Below the pieces are notes generated by a model. That model saw only the letters and a program-made list of their open reading frames with translations, had not been told where the DNA came from and searched no databases. This document shows, in pieces, positions 42,445 through 51,300 of a stretch of 64,000 bases of DNA; position 1 is the first letter of the stretch, and each line of letters starts with the position of its first letter. This DNA is from Streptomyces wedmorensis (GTDB taxonomy: Bacteria; Actinomycetota; Actinomycetes; Streptomycetales; Streptomycetaceae). The translations under genes were made by a program, and so were the position numbers. The DNA lies in NCBI RefSeq assembly GCF_000716445.1, contig NZ_JNWK01000012.1:62001-126000 (forward strand), written 5' to 3'.

Positions 42445-44481
42445 ATGACTGAGCGCCAGAAGGACCGGCCGTGGCTCATGCGGACCTACGCCGGTCACTC
42501 CACCGCCGAGGCGTCCAACGAGCTGTACCGGCGCAATCTCGCCAAGGGTCAGACCGGCCTCTCGGTCGCCTTCGACCTGCCGACGCAGACCGGATACGAC
42601 CCCGACCACATCCTCGCCCGCGGCGAGGTCGGCCGGGTCGGGGTCCCCGTCTCGCACCTCGGTGACATGCGCAGGCTGTTCCAGGACATCCCCCTGGAGC
42701 AGATGAACACCTCGATGACCATCAACGCCACGGCGATGTGGCTGCTGGCGCTCTACCAGGTGGCCGCCGAGGAGCAGGGTGCGGACATCACCAAGCTCCA
42801 GGGCACCACCCAGAACGACATCGTCAAGGAGTACCTGTCGCGCGGGACGCACGTCTTCCCGCCCGGCCCGTCGCTCCGGCTGACGACGGACATGATCTGC
42901 TACACGGTCAACAACATCCCGAAGTGGAACCCGATCAACATCTGCAGCTACCACCTGCAGGAGGCGGGGGCCACGCCGGTCCAGGAGATCGCGTACGCGA
43001 TGTCCACGGCGATCGCGGTGCTCGACTCGGTCCGCGACTCGGGCCAGATCCCCCAGGACCGGTTCGGCGATGTCGTGGCCCGCATCTCCTTCTTCGTGAA
43101 CGCGGGCGTCCGCTTCATCGAGGAGATGTGCAAGATGCGCGCCTTCGGCCGCATCTGGGACAAGATCACCCGCGAGCGGTACGGCATCGAGGACGCGAAG
43201 CAGCGCCGGTTCCGCTACGGCGTGCAGGTCAACTCGCTCGGCCTCACCGAGGCCCAGCCGGAGAACAACGTCCAGCGGATCGTCCTGGAGATGCTGGCCG
43301 TCACCCTCTCCAAGGACGCCCGCGCCCGCGCCGTCCAGCTCCCGGCCTGGAACGAGGCCCTCGGCCTCCCCCGGCCGTGGGACCAGCAGTGGTCCCTCCG
43401 CATCCAGCAGGTGCTCGCCCACGAGTCCGACCTGCTGGAGTACGAGGACATCTTCGCCGGCTCCCACGTCATCGAGGCCAAGGTCGACTCGCTCGTCGAG
43501 GAGTGCCTGGCCGAGATCGAGCGGATCCAGGAGATGGGCGGCGCGATGGCGGCCGTCGAGTCCGGCTACCTCAAGTCGCAGCTGGTCTCCTCGCACGCCG
43601 AGCGGCGCGCCCGGATCGAGGCCGGCGACGAGAAGATCGTCGGTGTGAACGTCTTCCAGTCGACCGAGGAGAACCCCCTCACCGCCGACCTGGACACCGC
43701 GATCATGACCGTCGACCCGGCCGTCGAGGCCCGGGTGGTCGGCTCGCTGAAGTCGTGGCGGGACAACCGCTACCAGCCCCCGTTCAACCACCCGCGCCCC
43801 TGCAAGGCCCTCGAACGCCTCAAGGAGGCCGCTCGCGGCACCGGCAACCTCATGGAGGCCACCCTGGAGTGCGCCCGCGCGGGCGTCACGACCGGCGAGT
43901 GGACCGGGGCCCTGCGCGAGGTCTTCGGCGAGTTCCGGGCGCCCACCGGCGTCTCCTCCGCCCCGGTCGCGGTGACCGCCGAGGCGGGCACGCCGATGGC
44001 CGTCGTGCGGGACAAGGTGACCCGGACCGCCGAGGAGCTGAACTCCGGGCGGCTGCGGCTGCTCGTCGGGAAGCCCGGCCTCGACGGCCACTCCAACGGT
44101 GCCGAGCAGATCGCCGTACGCGCGCGTGACGCCGGTTTCGAGGTGGTCTACCAGGGCATCCGGCTGACCCCCGAGCAGATCGTCGACGCGGCGCTCGCCG
44201 AGGACGTGCACTGCGTGGGCCTGTCGATCCTCTCCGGCTCACACGCCGAGCTCGTGCCCGACGTCCTCGACCGCCTCCGCGAGGCCGGAGCGACCGACAT
44301 TCCGGTCATCGTCGGCGGAATCATCCCGAACGCCGACGCCGCAGAACTGAAGCGTGCGGGTGTCGCCGCCGTCTTCACACCGAAGGACTTCGGTATCACG
44401 GAGATCATCGGCCGTATCGTCGACGAGATCCGCACAGCTCACAAGCTCAGCCCCCTCGAAAGTACGGAGGTCCTCGCATGA
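42445..44481 (+). CDS. ecm: ethylmalonyl-CoA mutase (B12-dependent)
   Basis: A 678-aa single-chain acyl-CoA mutase, 100 to 150 residues shorter than methylmalonyl-CoA mutase large chains. N-terminal TIM barrel with DLPTQTGYD and NTSMTINATAMWLLALY; C-terminal cobalamin domain with DGHSNG at 547-552, H549 being the lower axial ligand, plus LSILSGSH and GGIIPNAD. It converts (2R)-ethylmalonyl-CoA to methylsuccinyl-CoA; the homologue was first named meaA. Its stop overlaps the next gene start (ATGA). Confidence 0.92.
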   Translation: MTERQKDRPWLMRTYAGHSTAEASNELYRRNLAKGQTGLSVAFDLPTQTGYDPDHILARGEVGRVGVPVSHLGDMRRLFQDIPLEQMNTSMTINATAMWLLALYQVAAEEQGADITKLQGTTQNDIVKEYLSRGTHVFPPGPSLRLTTDMICYTVNNIPKWNPINICSYHLQEAGATPVQEIAYAMSTAIAVLDSVRDSGQIPQDRFGDVVARISFFVNAGVRFIEEMCKMRAFGRIWDKITRERYGIEDAKQRRFRYGVQVNSLGLTEAQPENNVQRIVLEMLAVTLSKDARARAVQLPAWNEALGLPRPWDQQWSLRIQQVLAHESDLLEYEDIFAGSHVIEAKVDSLVEECLAEIERIQEMGGAMAAVESGYLKSQLVSSHAERRARIEAGDEKIVGVNVFQSTEENPLTADLDTAIMTVDPAVEARVVGSLKSWRDNRYQPPFNHPRPCKALERLKEAARGTGNLMEATLECARAGVTTGEWTGALREVFGEFRAPTGVSSAPVAVTAEAGTPMAVVRDKVTRTAEELNSGRLRLLVGKPGLDGHSNGAEQIAVRARDAGFEVVYQGIRLTPEQIVDAALAEDVHCVGLSILSGSHAELVPDVLDRLREAGATDIPVIVGGIIPNADAAELKRAGVAAVFTPKDFGITEIIGRIVDEIRTAHKLSPLESTEVLA

Positions 44482-45443
44482 CCAGCCCCGTGAACCGGCT
44501 CCGCCCCCGTCGCTCCTGCCTGGCGGTCCCCGGCTCCAACCCGCGCTTCCTGGAGAAGGCCCAGGGCCTCGCGGCCGACCAGGTCTTCCTCGACCTGGAG
44601 GACGCGTGCGCCCCGCTGGCCAAGCCCGAGGCCCGGCACACCATCGTGAAGTTCCTGAACGAGGGCGACTGGACCGGCAAGACCCGCGTGGTCCGCGTCA
44701 ACGACTGGACGACCCACTGGACGTACCGCGACGTCGTCACCGTCGTCGAGGGCGCCGGCCAGAACCTCGACTGCATCATGCTGCCGAAGGTCCAGGACGC
44801 CCAGCAGATCGTCGCCCTCGACCTCCTGCTGACGCAGATCGAGAAGACCATGGGCTTCGAGGTCGGCAAGATCGGCATCGAGGCGCAGATCGAGAACGCC
44901 CAGGGCCTCACCAACGTCAACGCGATCGCGCAGGCCTCCCAGCGCGTCGAGACGATCATCTTCGGCCCGGCCGACTTCATGGCCTCCATCAACATGAAGT
45001 CGCTGGTCGTCGGCGAGCAGCCGCCCGGCTACCCGGCGGACGCGTACCACCACATCCTGATGAGCATCCTGATGGCCGCCCGCGCCAACAACCTCCAGGC
45101 GATCGACGGCCCCTACCTGCAGATCCGCAACCAGGAGGGCTACAAGGCCGTCGCGCAGCGCGCCGCCGCCCTGGGCTTCGACGGCAAGTGGGTGCTGCAC
45201 CCGGACCAGGTCGCCGCCGCGAACGAGATCTTCTCGCCGTCGCAGGAGGACTACGACCACGCCGAGCTCATCCTCGACGCGTACGACTACTACACGTCCG
45301 AGGCCGGCGGGAAGAAGGGCTCCGCGATGCTCGGCGACGAGATGATCGACGAGGCCTCCCGCAAGATGGCCCTGGTCATCTCCGGCAAGGGCCGCGCCGC
45401 CGGCATGCAGCGCACCAGCAAGTTCGAGATCCCGGAGGCCTGA
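44478..45443 (+). CDS. mcl: L-malyl-CoA/beta-methylmalyl-CoA lyase (HpcH/HpaI, CitE-like)
   Basis: A 321-aa Mg-dependent aldolase of the CitE superfamily: RRSCLAVPGSNPRFLEKAQ, FLDLEDACAPLAKPEAR (metal-proximal Glu/Asp), IMLPKVQDAQQI, IGIEAQIENAQGL and GFDGKWVLHPDQ are characteristic. In this pathway it cleaves beta-methylmalyl-CoA to glyoxylate and propionyl-CoA and condenses or cleaves malyl-CoA. Position directly after ecm with a 4-bp overlap supports this assignment over citrate lyase beta. Confidence 0.9.
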   Translation: MTSPVNRLRPRRSCLAVPGSNPRFLEKAQGLAADQVFLDLEDACAPLAKPEARHTIVKFLNEGDWTGKTRVVRVNDWTTHWTYRDVVTVVEGAGQNLDCIMLPKVQDAQQIVALDLLLTQIEKTMGFEVGKIGIEAQIENAQGLTNVNAIAQASQRVETIIFGPADFMASINMKSLVVGEQPPGYPADAYHHILMSILMAARANNLQAIDGPYLQIRNQEGYKAVAQRAAALGFDGKWVLHPDQVAAANEIFSPSQEDYDHAELILDAYDYYTSEAGGKKGSAMLGDEMIDEASRKMALVISGKGRAAGMQRTSKFEIPEA

Positions 45444-45448
45444 GTCCG

Positions 45449-45961
45449 ATGCAGTTCGGCCGTACCTACGAAGAGTTCGAAGTCGGTGCCGTCTACAAGC
45501 ACTGGCCCGGAAAGACGGTCACCGAGTACGACGACCACCTCTTCTGTCTGCTCACCATGAACCACCATCCGCTGCACATGGATGTGAATTACGCCGAGAA
45601 CACGACCGACTTCAAGCAGAACGTCGTCGTCGGCAACTACATCTACTCGCTGCTGCTCGGCATGTCCGTGCCGGACGTCTCCGGCAAGGCCATCGCCAAC
45701 CTGGAGATCGAGTCGCTGCGGCACGTGGCGCCGACCTTCCACGGCGACACGATCTACGGCGAGACCACGGTCCTCGACAAGACCCCGTCGAAGTCGAAGA
45801 CCGACCGCGGCATCGTCTACGTCGAGACCAAGGGCTACAAGCAGGACGGCACCCTCGTGTGCGTCTTCCGCCGCAAGGTGATGGTCCCGACCGCCGAGTA
45901 CATCGACGCACGCGGCGGCGAGCAGCCCGGCCGCCCGGAACTCAAGCAGCAGGAGAAGTAG
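45449..45961 (+). CDS. mch: mesaconyl-CoA hydratase-like MaoC protein
   Basis: A 170-aa single hot-dog protein: TVTEYDDHLFCLLTMNHHPLHMDVNYA contains the dehydratase site, where the Asp of the usual D-x-N-P-L-H consensus is Asn here (MNHHPLHMD). IANLEIESLRHVAPTFHGDT and FRRKVMVP follow. Proteobacterial mesaconyl-CoA hydratases are about twice this length; a short form here between mcl and mcd fits a Streptomyces variant hydrating mesaconyl-CoA to beta-methylmalyl-CoA. Five bp separate it from mcl. Confidence 0.85.
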   Translation: MQFGRTYEEFEVGAVYKHWPGKTVTEYDDHLFCLLTMNHHPLHMDVNYAENTTDFKQNVVVGNYIYSLLLGMSVPDVSGKAIANLEIESLRHVAPTFHGDTIYGETTVLDKTPSKSKTDRGIVYVETKGYKQDGTLVCVFRRKVMVPTAEYIDARGGEQPGRPELKQQEK

Positions 45962-45963
45962 TC

Positions 45964-47169
45964 ATGGCGCGACTCGCCCAGACCCACGGTCTGACCGATG
46001 TCCAGCAGGAGATCCTCGCCACTGTCCGGGACTTCGTCGACAAGGAGATCATCCCGGTCGCGACGGAGCTCGAGCACCGCGACGAGTACCCCCAGCAGAT
46101 CGTCGACGGGCTCAAGGAGCTCGGCGTCTTCGGTCTGATGATCCCCGAGGAGTACGGGGGCCTGGGCGAGTCACTGCTCACCTACGCGCTGTGCGTGGAG
46201 GAGATCGCCCGCGGCTGGATGTCGGTCTCCGGCATCATCAACACCCACTTCATCGTGGCGTACATGCTGAAGCAGCACGGCACCCAGGAGCAGAAGGAGT
46301 ACTTCCTTCCGCGGATGGCGGCCGGCGAGACCCGCGGCGCGTTCTCGATGTCCGAGCCGGGCCTCGGCTCGGACGTGTCGGCCATCACGTCCAAGGCGGT
46401 CAAGGACGGCGACGAGTACGTCCTCAACGGCCAGAAGATGTGGCTGACGAACGGCGGAACGTCAACGCTGGTGGCCGTTCTCGTCCGAAGTGACGAAGGA
46501 CACCCGGAGGGCACCGCCCCCCACAAGTCGATGACGACCTTCCTCGTCGAGAAGGAGCCCGGCTTCGGAGAGGTCCGCCCCGGCCTCACCATCCCCGGGA
46601 AGATCGACAAGATGGGTTACAAGGGCGTCGACACGACCGAACTCATCATGGACGGACTGCGCATTCCGGCCAATCGGGTACTCGGCGGGGTCACCGGCCG
46701 AGGGTTTTACCAAATGATGGACGGCGTGGAGGTCGGCCGCGTGAACGTGGCGGCCCGTGGCTGCGGCGTCGCTCAGCGTGCTTTCGAACTGGGTGTCTCT
46801 TATGCCCAGCAACGTCACACTTTCGGCAAGGCGATCGCCCAGCACCAGGCGATTCAGTTCAAGCTGGCCGAGATGGCTACCAAGGTCGAGGCCGCTCATG
46901 CCATGATGGTGAATGCAGCACGCAAAAAGGACTCCGGGGAACGAAACGACCTGGAAGCAGGGATGGCGAAGTACCTCGCCTCCGAATACTGCAAGGAGGT
47001 CGTCGAGGACGCCTTCCGCATCCACGGTGGTTACGGGTTCTCGAAGGAGTACGAGATCGAGCGCCTCTACCGGGAGGCGCCGATGCTGCTCATCGGTGAA
47101 GGTACCGCCGAGATCCAGAAAATGATCATTGGTCGTCGGCTGCTCGAGGAGTACCGATTCCAGGGTTGA
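45964..47169 (+). CDS. mcd: methylsuccinyl-CoA dehydrogenase-like acyl-CoA dehydrogenase
   Basis: A 401-aa FAD-dependent acyl-CoA dehydrogenase: FSMSEPGLGSDVSAITSKA and WLTNGG in the N-terminal and middle domains, AFRIHGGYGFSKEYEIERLYRE (with the FAD-binding and catalytic-Glu region LLIGEGTAEIQK) at the end. In this operon it should oxidise (2S)-methylsuccinyl-CoA to mesaconyl-CoA. The second half, from about 46650, uses noticeably more A/T at third codon positions than the first half or its neighbours. Starts 2 bp after the mch stop. Confidence 0.87.
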   Translation: MARLAQTHGLTDVQQEILATVRDFVDKEIIPVATELEHRDEYPQQIVDGLKELGVFGLMIPEEYGGLGESLLTYALCVEEIARGWMSVSGIINTHFIVAYMLKQHGTQEQKEYFLPRMAAGETRGAFSMSEPGLGSDVSAITSKAVKDGDEYVLNGQKMWLTNGGTSTLVAVLVRSDEGHPEGTAPHKSMTTFLVEKEPGFGEVRPGLTIPGKIDKMGYKGVDTTELIMDGLRIPANRVLGGVTGRGFYQMMDGVEVGRVNVAARGCGVAQRAFELGVSYAQQRHTFGKAIAQHQAIQFKLAEMATKVEAAHAMMVNAARKKDSGERNDLEAGMAKYLASEYCKEVVEDAFRIHGGYGFSKEYEIERLYREAPMLLIGEGTAEIQKMIIGRRLLEEYRFQG

Positions 47170-47248
47170 TTGTGGCTTTTGAGTCGGTTCGGCCGCGAAG
47201 AAGATCACACCCTGTGTTCGTCTTCCGGCCGTCGACTCGGTTCCTGGC

Positions 47249-47279
47249 TTGCCCAGTTGCGCCCCGCAACCGATAGCAT
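47249..47279 (+). promoter_or_regulatory. candidate psd promoter with internal palindrome
   Basis: TTGCCC (47249-47254) and TAGCAT (47274-47279) form a spaced pair (19 bp). GTTGCG-CCC-CGCAAC (47256-47270), a perfect 6-bp-arm palindrome, lies between them and could be an operator for psd-pssA. Confidence 0.4.
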
Positions 47280-47339
47280 CGCCGGAAAGCCGCCGTCCCC
47301 CCGTTGCCAGCGCGGCATCATCCGCTACGAAGGTCATCC

Positions 47340-47996
47340 ATGCCCCACAGCCAAACCTCTGCACACCGCGACAGCCTTGCCGGCGTACGCCTCGCGCGCG
47401 GAGCATCGCCGTGGCTCCTCCCGACCGTCGCCACCGCGGCGCTCAGCCTCGTGCGCGCGCGCAAGTCGAAGCGTGCCGCGGCCATCGCCGTGCCGACCAC
47501 CGCACTCGCGGCCGGCATGCTGTGGTTCTTCCGCGACCCCGAGCGCGAGATCGCTCAGGGCCGGGTCATCTCCCCCGCCGACGGTGTGGTGCAGAGCATC
47601 ATGCCGTGGAAGGACGGACGCACCCGGGTCGCCATCTTCATGAGCCCGCTGAACGTGCACGTCAACCGCGCGCCGCTGGCCGGCACCGTGACGTCCGTCG
47701 AGCACGTCCCCGGCGGGTTCGTCCCGGCGTTCAACAAGGAGAGCGAGAACAACGAGCGCGTTGTCTGGCACTTCGACACCGAACTCGGCGACATCGAGAT
47801 GGTGCAGATCGCGGGTGCCGTCGCCCGGCGCATCGTGCCGTACATCCCGCAGGGAACGAAGGTCGAGCAGGGTGACCGGATCGGTCTGATCCGCTTCGGC
47901 TCACGGGTCGACATCTACCTCCCGGAGGGTGTCGAGGTCGCCGTCGAGGTGGGGCAGGCCACGACCGCGGGGGTGACTCGCATTGACCGTGATTGA
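47340..47996 (+). CDS. psd: phosphatidylserine decarboxylase proenzyme
   Basis: A 218-aa short-form (actinobacterial) phosphatidylserine decarboxylase that makes phosphatidylethanolamine. WFFRDPEREIAQGRVISPADG, FMSPLNVHVNRAP and GRVDIYLP-type end are family marks; the serine that becomes the pyruvoyl group is S188 in RFGSRVDIY, so self-cleavage falls between G187 and S188. One or two N-terminal hydrophobic segments (about 24-38 and 48-62) anchor it in the membrane. GAAGG precedes the ATG. Its end overlaps pssA by 14 bp. Confidence 0.92.
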   Translation: MPHSQTSAHRDSLAGVRLARGASPWLLPTVATAALSLVRARKSKRAAAIAVPTTALAAGMLWFFRDPEREIAQGRVISPADGVVQSIMPWKDGRTRVAIFMSPLNVHVNRAPLAGTVTSVEHVPGGFVPAFNKESENNERVVWHFDTELGDIEMVQIAGAVARRIVPYIPQGTKVEQGDRIGLIRFGSRVDIYLPEGVEVAVEVGQATTAGVTRIDRD

Positions 47997-48855
47997 TCCC
48001 GACACACGGGCCTCCGAGTGGGTCGCCGACGCCGAGGCGGAGGCGGCCGAAGAGGCCGAGGAGATGCCGCTGTCGCTGAGGCTGTCCATAGCGGACGCCC
48101 TCACGCTCGGTAACGCCACGTGTGGCTTCATGGCGGTCTACTTCACCACGACCGGCATCCTGATCCCGCACCTCACCGGCAGCACCGAGACCGGCATGGC
48201 GCGGAACAGCGCCGCCACCGCGGTGATACTGATGCTGTGCGCGGCGATCTTCGACCTCTTCGACGGCATCGTGGCGCGCAAGCTCCGCAGCTCGCCGATG
48301 GGTGCCGAGCTCGACAACCTGTCGGACCTGATCAGCTTCGGTCTGGCCCCGGCGTACTTCGTGCTCGTGTACGGCATGGTCGCGGACGACGCGCAGCAGA
48401 AGGTCTCGGCCGTGGCCGCGATCGTGGTGCTGCTCGCCGTGGTGCTGCGACTGGCGAGATTCTCGTGCGTGACGATGAAGGACGGCATGTTCCAGGGCAT
48501 GCCGAGCCCCTTCGGCGCGCTGACCGTGGTCTCGATCGTGCTCCTCGAGCTGCCGTTCATCCCGACGCTGCTCGCGATCATCGGGGTGGCCTGGCTGATG
48601 GTGAGCCGGGTCGAGTACCCGAAGCCGCGGGGTGTCCTCGCGGTGGCGATGCTCAGCTGGATCGTCGGTGCGATGGCCATGCTGGCGGCCTGGGCGTTCG
48701 ACGCTCCGGGCGGGGCGTTCCTGCTCCAGACCGGCTGTGCTCTCCAGGTCGTGCTGGGCGCCGTGATCCCCCTCTTCGCGACGGCCCGCCGAGTGAACAC
48801 CTTCCGCGGCAACCGGCGTGAGAGCCGGGAAGCGCGGGCGGCACAGCTGCCCTAG
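47983..48855 (+). CDS. pssA: CDP-diacylglycerol-serine O-phosphatidyltransferase
   Basis: A 290-aa CDP-alcohol phosphatidyltransferase making phosphatidylserine, the substrate of Psd. The signature is complete: D94-G95, A98-R99, G107, D111 and D115 (DGIVARKLRSSPMGAELDNLSD). About six to eight transmembrane helices follow, with a negatively charged N-terminus (ADAEAEAAEEAEE). The start is a TTG at 47983 inside psd, so translation is coupled to it. A strong terminator follows. Confidence 0.93.
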   Translation: MTVIDPDTRASEWVADAEAEAAEEAEEMPLSLRLSIADALTLGNATCGFMAVYFTTTGILIPHLTGSTETGMARNSAATAVILMLCAAIFDLFDGIVARKLRSSPMGAELDNLSDLISFGLAPAYFVLVYGMVADDAQQKVSAVAAIVVLLAVVLRLARFSCVTMKDGMFQGMPSPFGALTVVSIVLLELPFIPTLLAIIGVAWLMVSRVEYPKPRGVLAVAMLSWIVGAMAMLAAWAFDAPGGAFLLQTGCALQVVLGAVIPLFATARRVNTFRGNRRESREARAAQLP

Positions 48856-48873
48856 CGGACGAAGCGGTACGAG

Positions 48874-48909
48874 AAGGGCCCCGTGAGGCATCAGCCTCCC
48901 GGGGCCCTT
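48874..48909 (+). terminator. terminator after pssA
   Basis: A 9-bp outer stem (48874-48882 with 48901-48909) plus an inner GAGGC/GCCTC stem (48885-48889 with 48894-48898), followed by TTTC. It can also end the convergent gene at 48928. Confidence 0.85.
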
Positions 48910-48927
48910 TCGCGTGCCCCGTGACCC

Positions 48928-49941
48928 CTACGGGGTGTCCTGCCCGAGCCGCTTGTAGTACAGCGTGGTGGGGCGGAGGGTGCCGGACGGATCGGCGGCG
49001 AAGTCCGGGATCGTGCCGGCCGCCGTCCAGCCCGCGCCCCGGTAGAGGCGCTCGGCGGGGCTGTCGGTCTGGGTGTCCAGGACGAGCAGGCCGAGACCGG
49101 TGGCGGCGGCGTGGGCCTCGGCCGCGGCGAGCAGGCGCCGTCCCAGGCCCCGGCCGCGCGCCGAGCGGTGGACGAGGAGCCGGGCGATCTCGCCGCGGTG
49201 CCGGCCGTTGGCCGTGCCGGTGCGGACGAGGGTGACGACGCCGACGAGGCGCCCGTCGGGGCCGTGGGCCGCCCAGACGTCGCGTACCCCCTCGGCGGCC
49301 TCCTCGGCGACGCGGCCCCACCAGGCGGCCGCCTCGGCCCGGTCCAGGGGCGCGAGGAAGCCGACCGAGGCACCGCCGTCCACGGCGTCCACGAGGAGCG
49401 CGGCGAGGCCTTCGGCGGCGTGGGCCCGCACGGCAGCGGGAGACAGCCGCTCGACGACGTCGAGCGGCTTCTCCAGGCAGAGGAGGTCCGGCCGGTCGTC
49501 CCAGGGGTCCACGACGGCGAAGCCGAGGCTCCGGTAGAGGGCGAGCGGCTCGTCCCGCCAGGACCAGACCGTGAGACGCACGGCGGGCGCGCCGCCCGCG
49601 GCGGCCCGGCGCAGGGCCTCGGCCATCAGCGCCTTCGCGAGGCCCTTCCGCCGGGCCTCGGGCGACACCCAGAGCCGCTTGATCTCGGGGGCGCGGCCCG
49701 CGCGGGGGGCCTTGAGGACGACGCAGCCGGCCGGTGCGGACGCACCGGCCGGCGTGGCCAGCAGGACCGTGTCGGCGGCGAACGCGCCGGCCGGGTCCTC
49801 GGCCTCGACGCGGTACACCGCCGGCAGCGCGGCGACCGACTCCACCGCCGTGCCCTTCTCCGCCTGGTTGACCAGGTGGTAGGCGCCGAGCAGCCCGGCG
49901 AGGCGGGGGTGGCTCCGGTTCTCCTCGATACGTGGGTTCAT
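48928..49941 (-). CDS. protein with two tandem GNAT domains
   Basis: A 337-aa protein with two acetyltransferase domains. The first (about 55-160) has KRLWVSPEARRKGLAKALMAEAL; the second (about 195-335) has ARLLVHRSARGRGLGRRLLAAAE, both with the acetyl-CoA R/Q-x-x-G-x-G/A loop. Double GNATs resemble mycothiol synthase in layout; the first loop here reads RRKGLA, so it may be a CoA-binding relic, and MshD-specific features were not seen. Substrate unknown. Confidence 0.8.
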   Translation of the reverse strand: MNPRIEENRSHPRLAGLLGAYHLVNQAEKGTAVESVAALPAVYRVEAEDPAGAFAADTVLLATPAGASAPAGCVVLKAPRAGRAPEIKRLWVSPEARRKGLAKALMAEALRRAAAGGAPAVRLTVWSWRDEPLALYRSLGFAVVDPWDDRPDLLCLEKPLDVVERLSPAAVRAHAAEGLAALLVDAVDGGASVGFLAPLDRAEAAAWWGRVAEEAAEGVRDVWAAHGPDGRLVGVVTLVRTGTANGRHRGEIARLLVHRSARGRGLGRRLLAAAEAHAAATGLGLLVLDTQTDSPAERLYRGAGWTAAGTIPDFAADPSGTLRPTTLYYKRLGQDTP

Positions 49942-50034
49942 GAGTCCCGAGCTTCACACCGAGATGTTTCGGGCACGTGAAGATCCCCCGGTCCGGGACC
50001 CGGTCCGCGTGTCGTCGCGGACCGGGCTCGCGGA

Positions 50035-51300
50035 TCAGGGGGTGTAGCTCTTCGCCGCCTCCGAGACGAACGGCTGCCGGACGGTGCGCATGCCGCCGGG
50101 GACGGACTTGTCCGGCTGGATGATGACCGACTCGCGGGAGGACGGTGCCTCGGGGTCGCCGAGGTCATGCGTCATGCCGAAGCCGGCGTCGTGGGCCTTC
50201 ATGGTCAGGAGGGCCTTGTCGACGCCCTCGCGGGTCAGGTCCTTGTCCGCGCAGGCCTTCTTCAGCGCCTCGCCGAAGACGCTCGCCGCGGTCCAGCCTG
50301 CGACGATGCCGTTGTCGAGGCCGTCGCCCGGGTAGGCGGCCTGGTAGTCGGCGACCAGCTTCTTGGCCGTGGGGGTGTCGGCGCCGATCGGCAGGCTCGG
50401 GGAGGCGAACCAGTACATCTTCTCCAGGGCGGGGCCCGCCTGGGTGCCGAGCAGCTGCGGGGCGAAGGCCGAGTTGTTGCCGACGACGGGGACCCTGAGG
50501 CCGGTGGCGGCGGCGACGCCGACGAGGGAGGCGGCCTGGCGGGGTCCGGCGCTGATGACGACGGCCTTGACCCCGGCCTGCTTGAGAGCCGCGACCTGCG
50601 CCGACATGTCGTTGTCGGTGGGCTTGATCTTCTGCTCGACGACGGTCAGGCCCGCCTTGCCGGCCGCGTGCTTCGAGCCCGCGAGCGCGTTCTCGCCGTA
50701 GTCGCCCTCGAAGTAGACGTGGCCGAGCTTGTCGCCCTTCTTCAGGCCCTTCTCCGTGACCAGGAAGTCGACGGCGTTGATCGTCTCGACGTCGTACGTG
50801 GCGCCGAGGACGCGGATGTACGGGGAGCCGAGGAGCGAGGCGGACCAGGCCTGCGGCAGGACGAGGCCCTTGTCCTGGCCGTCGACCCGTGACTTGACGG
50901 CGGCGACGAACGGGGAGCCGATGAACTGGGTGTAGCCGACGACCTTCGGCTCCAGCTCGGTGTACGCGGCGAGCGCCTTCTGCGGGTCGTAGCCGTGGTC
51001 GCGGACCGTCAGCTCCAGCTGCCGGCCGCAGATCCCGCCGGCGGCGTTGACCTGCTTGACGTACAGCTGCTGGGCCTGGGTGACGCTCTTGCCGAGCGTG
51101 GCGTACACCCCGGTCATGTCGGTGAGCGCGCCGAGGGCGATCGTCTTGTCCGTGACGCCCTCGCCGGTCTTCACGCCGCCCGCGCCGGTCACCTTGCCGT
51201 CGCCGGTCTTCGCCTTGGAACTGCATCCGGCGGCGGTGAGCGCGACCAGTGCGGCAAGGGCTGCGGCCAGGCCCCGCACGGCCTGTCGTCGGTGGTTCAT
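50035..51300 (-). CDS. branched-chain amino acid-type ABC transporter, substrate-binding lipoprotein
   Basis: A 421-aa periplasmic-binding-protein type I (LivJ-like) with a lipoprotein signal ending in the lipobox LTAAGC (C26). ITLGALTDMTGVYATLGK-like N-terminal and VNAAGGICGRQLELTVRDHGYDP segments are typical. It captures the ligand outside the membrane and presents it to the permeases. It is the last gene of a five-gene operon encoded on the minus strand, its ATG overlapping the LivM stop (ATGA). Confidence 0.9.
   Translation of the reverse strand: MNHRRQAVRGLAAALAALVALTAAGCSSKAKTGDGKVTGAGGVKTGEGVTDKTIALGALTDMTGVYATLGKSVTQAQQLYVKQVNAAGGICGRQLELTVRDHGYDPQKALAAYTELEPKVVGYTQFIGSPFVAAVKSRVDGQDKGLVLPQAWSASLLGSPYIRVLGATYDVETINAVDFLVTEKGLKKGDKLGHVYFEGDYGENALAGSKHAAGKAGLTVVEQKIKPTDNDMSAQVAALKQAGVKAVVISAGPRQAASLVGVAAATGLRVPVVGNNSAFAPQLLGTQAGPALEKMYWFASPSLPIGADTPTAKKLVADYQAAYPGDGLDNGIVAGWTAASVFGEALKKACADKDLTREGVDKALLTMKAHDAGFGMTHDLGDPEAPSSRESVIIQPDKSVPGGMRTVRQPFVSEAAKSYTP

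Noticed and set aside
48928..49941. Mycothiol synthase (MshD) for the double GNAT protein
   Set aside because: Two-GNAT layout fits, but MshD-specific motifs were not identified; kept as unassigned.
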